From: Frankia sp. R82
GTDB lineage: Bacteria; Actinomycetota; Actinomycetes; Frankiales; Frankiaceae
Direction of reading: 5' to 3'
DNA length: 44,498 bases
NCBI RefSeq assembly: GCF_023716925.1
Contig: NZ_JAMQQG010000046.1
Coordinates: 34,227 to 78,724 of the forward strand
The notes under the pieces are model-generated. The model saw only the letters and a list, made by a program, of their open reading frames with translations. It was not told the DNA's origin and did no database searches. Numbering within the stretch: the first letter of the stretch is position 1; the number at the start of each line of letters is the position of its first letter. Made by a program: the position numbers and the translations under genes. Positions 43,357 through 44,498 of this stretch are shown here, one piece after another.

Positions 43357-44498
43357 CGCCCGCCATGATGCCTCCCGTAGCCGGCGCCGGCTACGGCGGG
43401 CGCGAGGATGACGACGCGGCGCTGGTGGTCGTCATCGACCTGCGGGACGACCCGCGCCGGGTGCTGTCCACCCCGATCGGCACCCTGCAGCGGGAGTACG
43501 CCAGCCAGTCGGGCCGACGTGACGTGGACACCAGCCGGATCCTGGTCGTCACCGAGGTGGACTGCCTCGAGGAGTACCGGGAGCTGCTCGTGCGGGTGTC
43601 CGCCTCGGCGTCGCAGCTGTTGGTGCTGGGACTGGGCCCGCGCCCGAACCCCGAGCGGCTCTACCTGCCGGCCGTCCCCGAACTGCCCGTGTTGTGGGCT
43701 GGCGACCTGCGCGGAGTGCGGTGGAGTCCCGGCCGGGCCGGGCGGGTGCTCGGCCCCGACGAGGACGCCCAGCCGAACCTCGCGGCGCTGTTGCAGGCGT
43801 TGGGCATTCCCAGTGTCTTCAGCCGGGTGCGCGACGAGGTGCTGCGCTGCGCCCACCAGGTCGCCGCGCCGGCGATCCATCTGCTGCTCGGCCGGGTGAG
43901 CCGGGACGTCCTCGACCAGGCCGCCGGGCATGCCTTCGGCCATTTCACCCTGGAGGACAACGGCATCCCGCCCGGCCCCGGCGGCACCGGTCTGCCTGGC
44001 ACCGGTCTGCCCGGCGGCGGCCTGCCCGGCGGCCTGCCCGGCGCCCCGGATGCGGCCCACGGTGGTGGGGCGAGGCCGGTGGTGCCGGAGGAGGCCGTCC
44101 GGATCGACCGGCTCCTGACCGGCTCGGCCACCACCGATGTCGCCGGCATCGGCTCGATCATCAACCCGAACGGCCAGCTGCCGGCGGCCGCCCTCGCCGC
44201 CCGCCGGCACCTTGACGAGGCCACCGCGCTGGTCGCCGCCCTGCGCGAGGAGCCGTTCGCCGCCCGCCGCTCGGTGGCCGGTGAGGGGCTCGTACCCGTC
44301 GGGTCGCTGGTCTGGACGGAACTCACCCAGGCCGGCGCCCACCTGGGGACCCTTGCCGAGGGCCTGCACACGGCGCTGCGCGAGCTGGGCGGCCACGACG
44401 GCGTCGGCCCGCAGCAGCGACACACCCTGGCGCTGCTCGGTGTGCAGATGGTGCCCGTCCCGGCGGCGGCGGCCGCGGAGGTGCGCACGGCGCTGGCC
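43353..44498 (+). CDS. Third gene of the VWA-tubulin cassette (partial, runs off window)
   Basis: Open to the window end for 382 codons, so the C-terminus is unseen. ATG 43353 overlaps the tubulin-like stop as ATGA. Residues about 20-160 look like an alpha/beta domain: AALVVVIDLRDDPRRVL, ILVVTEVDCLEEYRELLVRVSASASQLLVLGLGP. A conserved-looking stretch FGHFTLEDN is followed by a Gly/Leu/Pro repeat (GLPGTGLPGGGLPGG, about residues 214-228). After that come more helical segments (AALAARRHLDEATALVAALREEPF, GSLVWTELTQAGAHLGTLAEGLH). I do not recognise a family. The strict coupling indicates it works with the tubulin-like protein. Confidence 0.75.
   Translation, partial: MTPAMMPPVAGAGYGGREDDDAALVVVIDLRDDPRRVLSTPIGTLQREYASQSGRRDVDTSRILVVTEVDCLEEYRELLVRVSASASQLLVLGLGPRPNPERLYLPAVPELPVLWAGDLRGVRWSPGRAGRVLGPDEDAQPNLAALLQALGIPSVFSRVRDEVLRCAHQVAAPAIHLLLGRVSRDVLDQAAGHAFGHFTLEDNGIPPGPGGTGLPGTGLPGGGLPGGLPGAPDAAHGGGARPVVPEEAVRIDRLLTGSATTDVAGIGSIINPNGQLPAAALAARRHLDEATALVAALREEPFAARRSVAGEGLVPVGSLVWTELTQAGAHLGTLAEGLHTALRELGGHDGVGPQQRHTLALLGVQMVPVPAAAAAEVRTALA

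Overview
The window is very GC-rich (roughly 70% by eye), densely coding on both strands, and uses many GTG starts and purine-rich ribosome binding sites. The gene content is typical of a filamentous actinomycete: F420-type PPOX proteins, a DUF6457-like protein, MMPL, SHOCT, TelA/TerD and caspase conflict genes. Frankia or a close relative is my best guess, but nothing seen here proves the genus.

Layout. 0-7.2 kb: a C-homopolymer-like start, a small membrane protein, an MBL hydrolase, a MmcQ/YjbR protein, a SHOCT protein and ctaD (cytochrome oxidase subunit I). Three decayed gene remnants lie between them: an SDR, the C-terminus of an AAA-ATPase/nuclease, and a thiolase/enoyl-CoA hydratase chimera. 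7.2-16.3 kb: ordinary metabolism and transport, with a coniferyl-aldehyde-type aldehyde dehydrogenase, an MMPL exporter, an orphan branched-chain-type binding lipoprotein, a PPOX protein, an HSD10-like SDR and an MFS drug exporter. 16.5-20.4 kb: a minus-strand conflict operon that looks like a CATRA-type system. It has a 525-residue adaptor with a C-terminal EAD1-like domain, a caspase-fold protease, a SLOG-fold protein and a small helical protein. Several of these genes are joined by GTGA overlaps, and two tiny RBS-equipped ORFs precede the main genes. 20.7-27.7 kb: an SDR, a telA-unknown-terD operon, an HSL-type esterase and a YihY/BrkB membrane protein. 28.3-36.5 kb: a prokaryotic ionotropic-glutamate-receptor-like channel with an unusual pore loop, a cytochrome P450 followed by an amidohydrolase, a second PPOX protein, a NERD-UvrD-like helicase, a chloroperoxidase-like hydrolase and a DUF6457-like protein. 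37.2-44.5 kb: a plus-strand cassette of a membrane-anchored extracellular VWA protein, a tubulin-like GTPase and a third unknown protein, which runs off the window end.

How they fit together. Two loci look like multi-gene machines. In the CATRA-like operon the EAD1 adaptor, SLOG fold and caspase suggest sensing of a nucleotide-type signal followed by proteolytic cell suicide. In the VWA-tubulin cassette an extracellular metal-binding sensor or adhesin seems to be coupled through one transmembrane helix to a cytoplasmic tubulin-like GTPase. The telA/terD operon between them is a further stress or conflict module. The rest is lipid or aromatic catabolism and transport, with several tandem repeats of 14-26 bp in or just after gene ends.

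Family assignments come from motif recognition by eye. No database search was run, and the CATRA and EAD1 names are recalled from the comparative-genomics literature.
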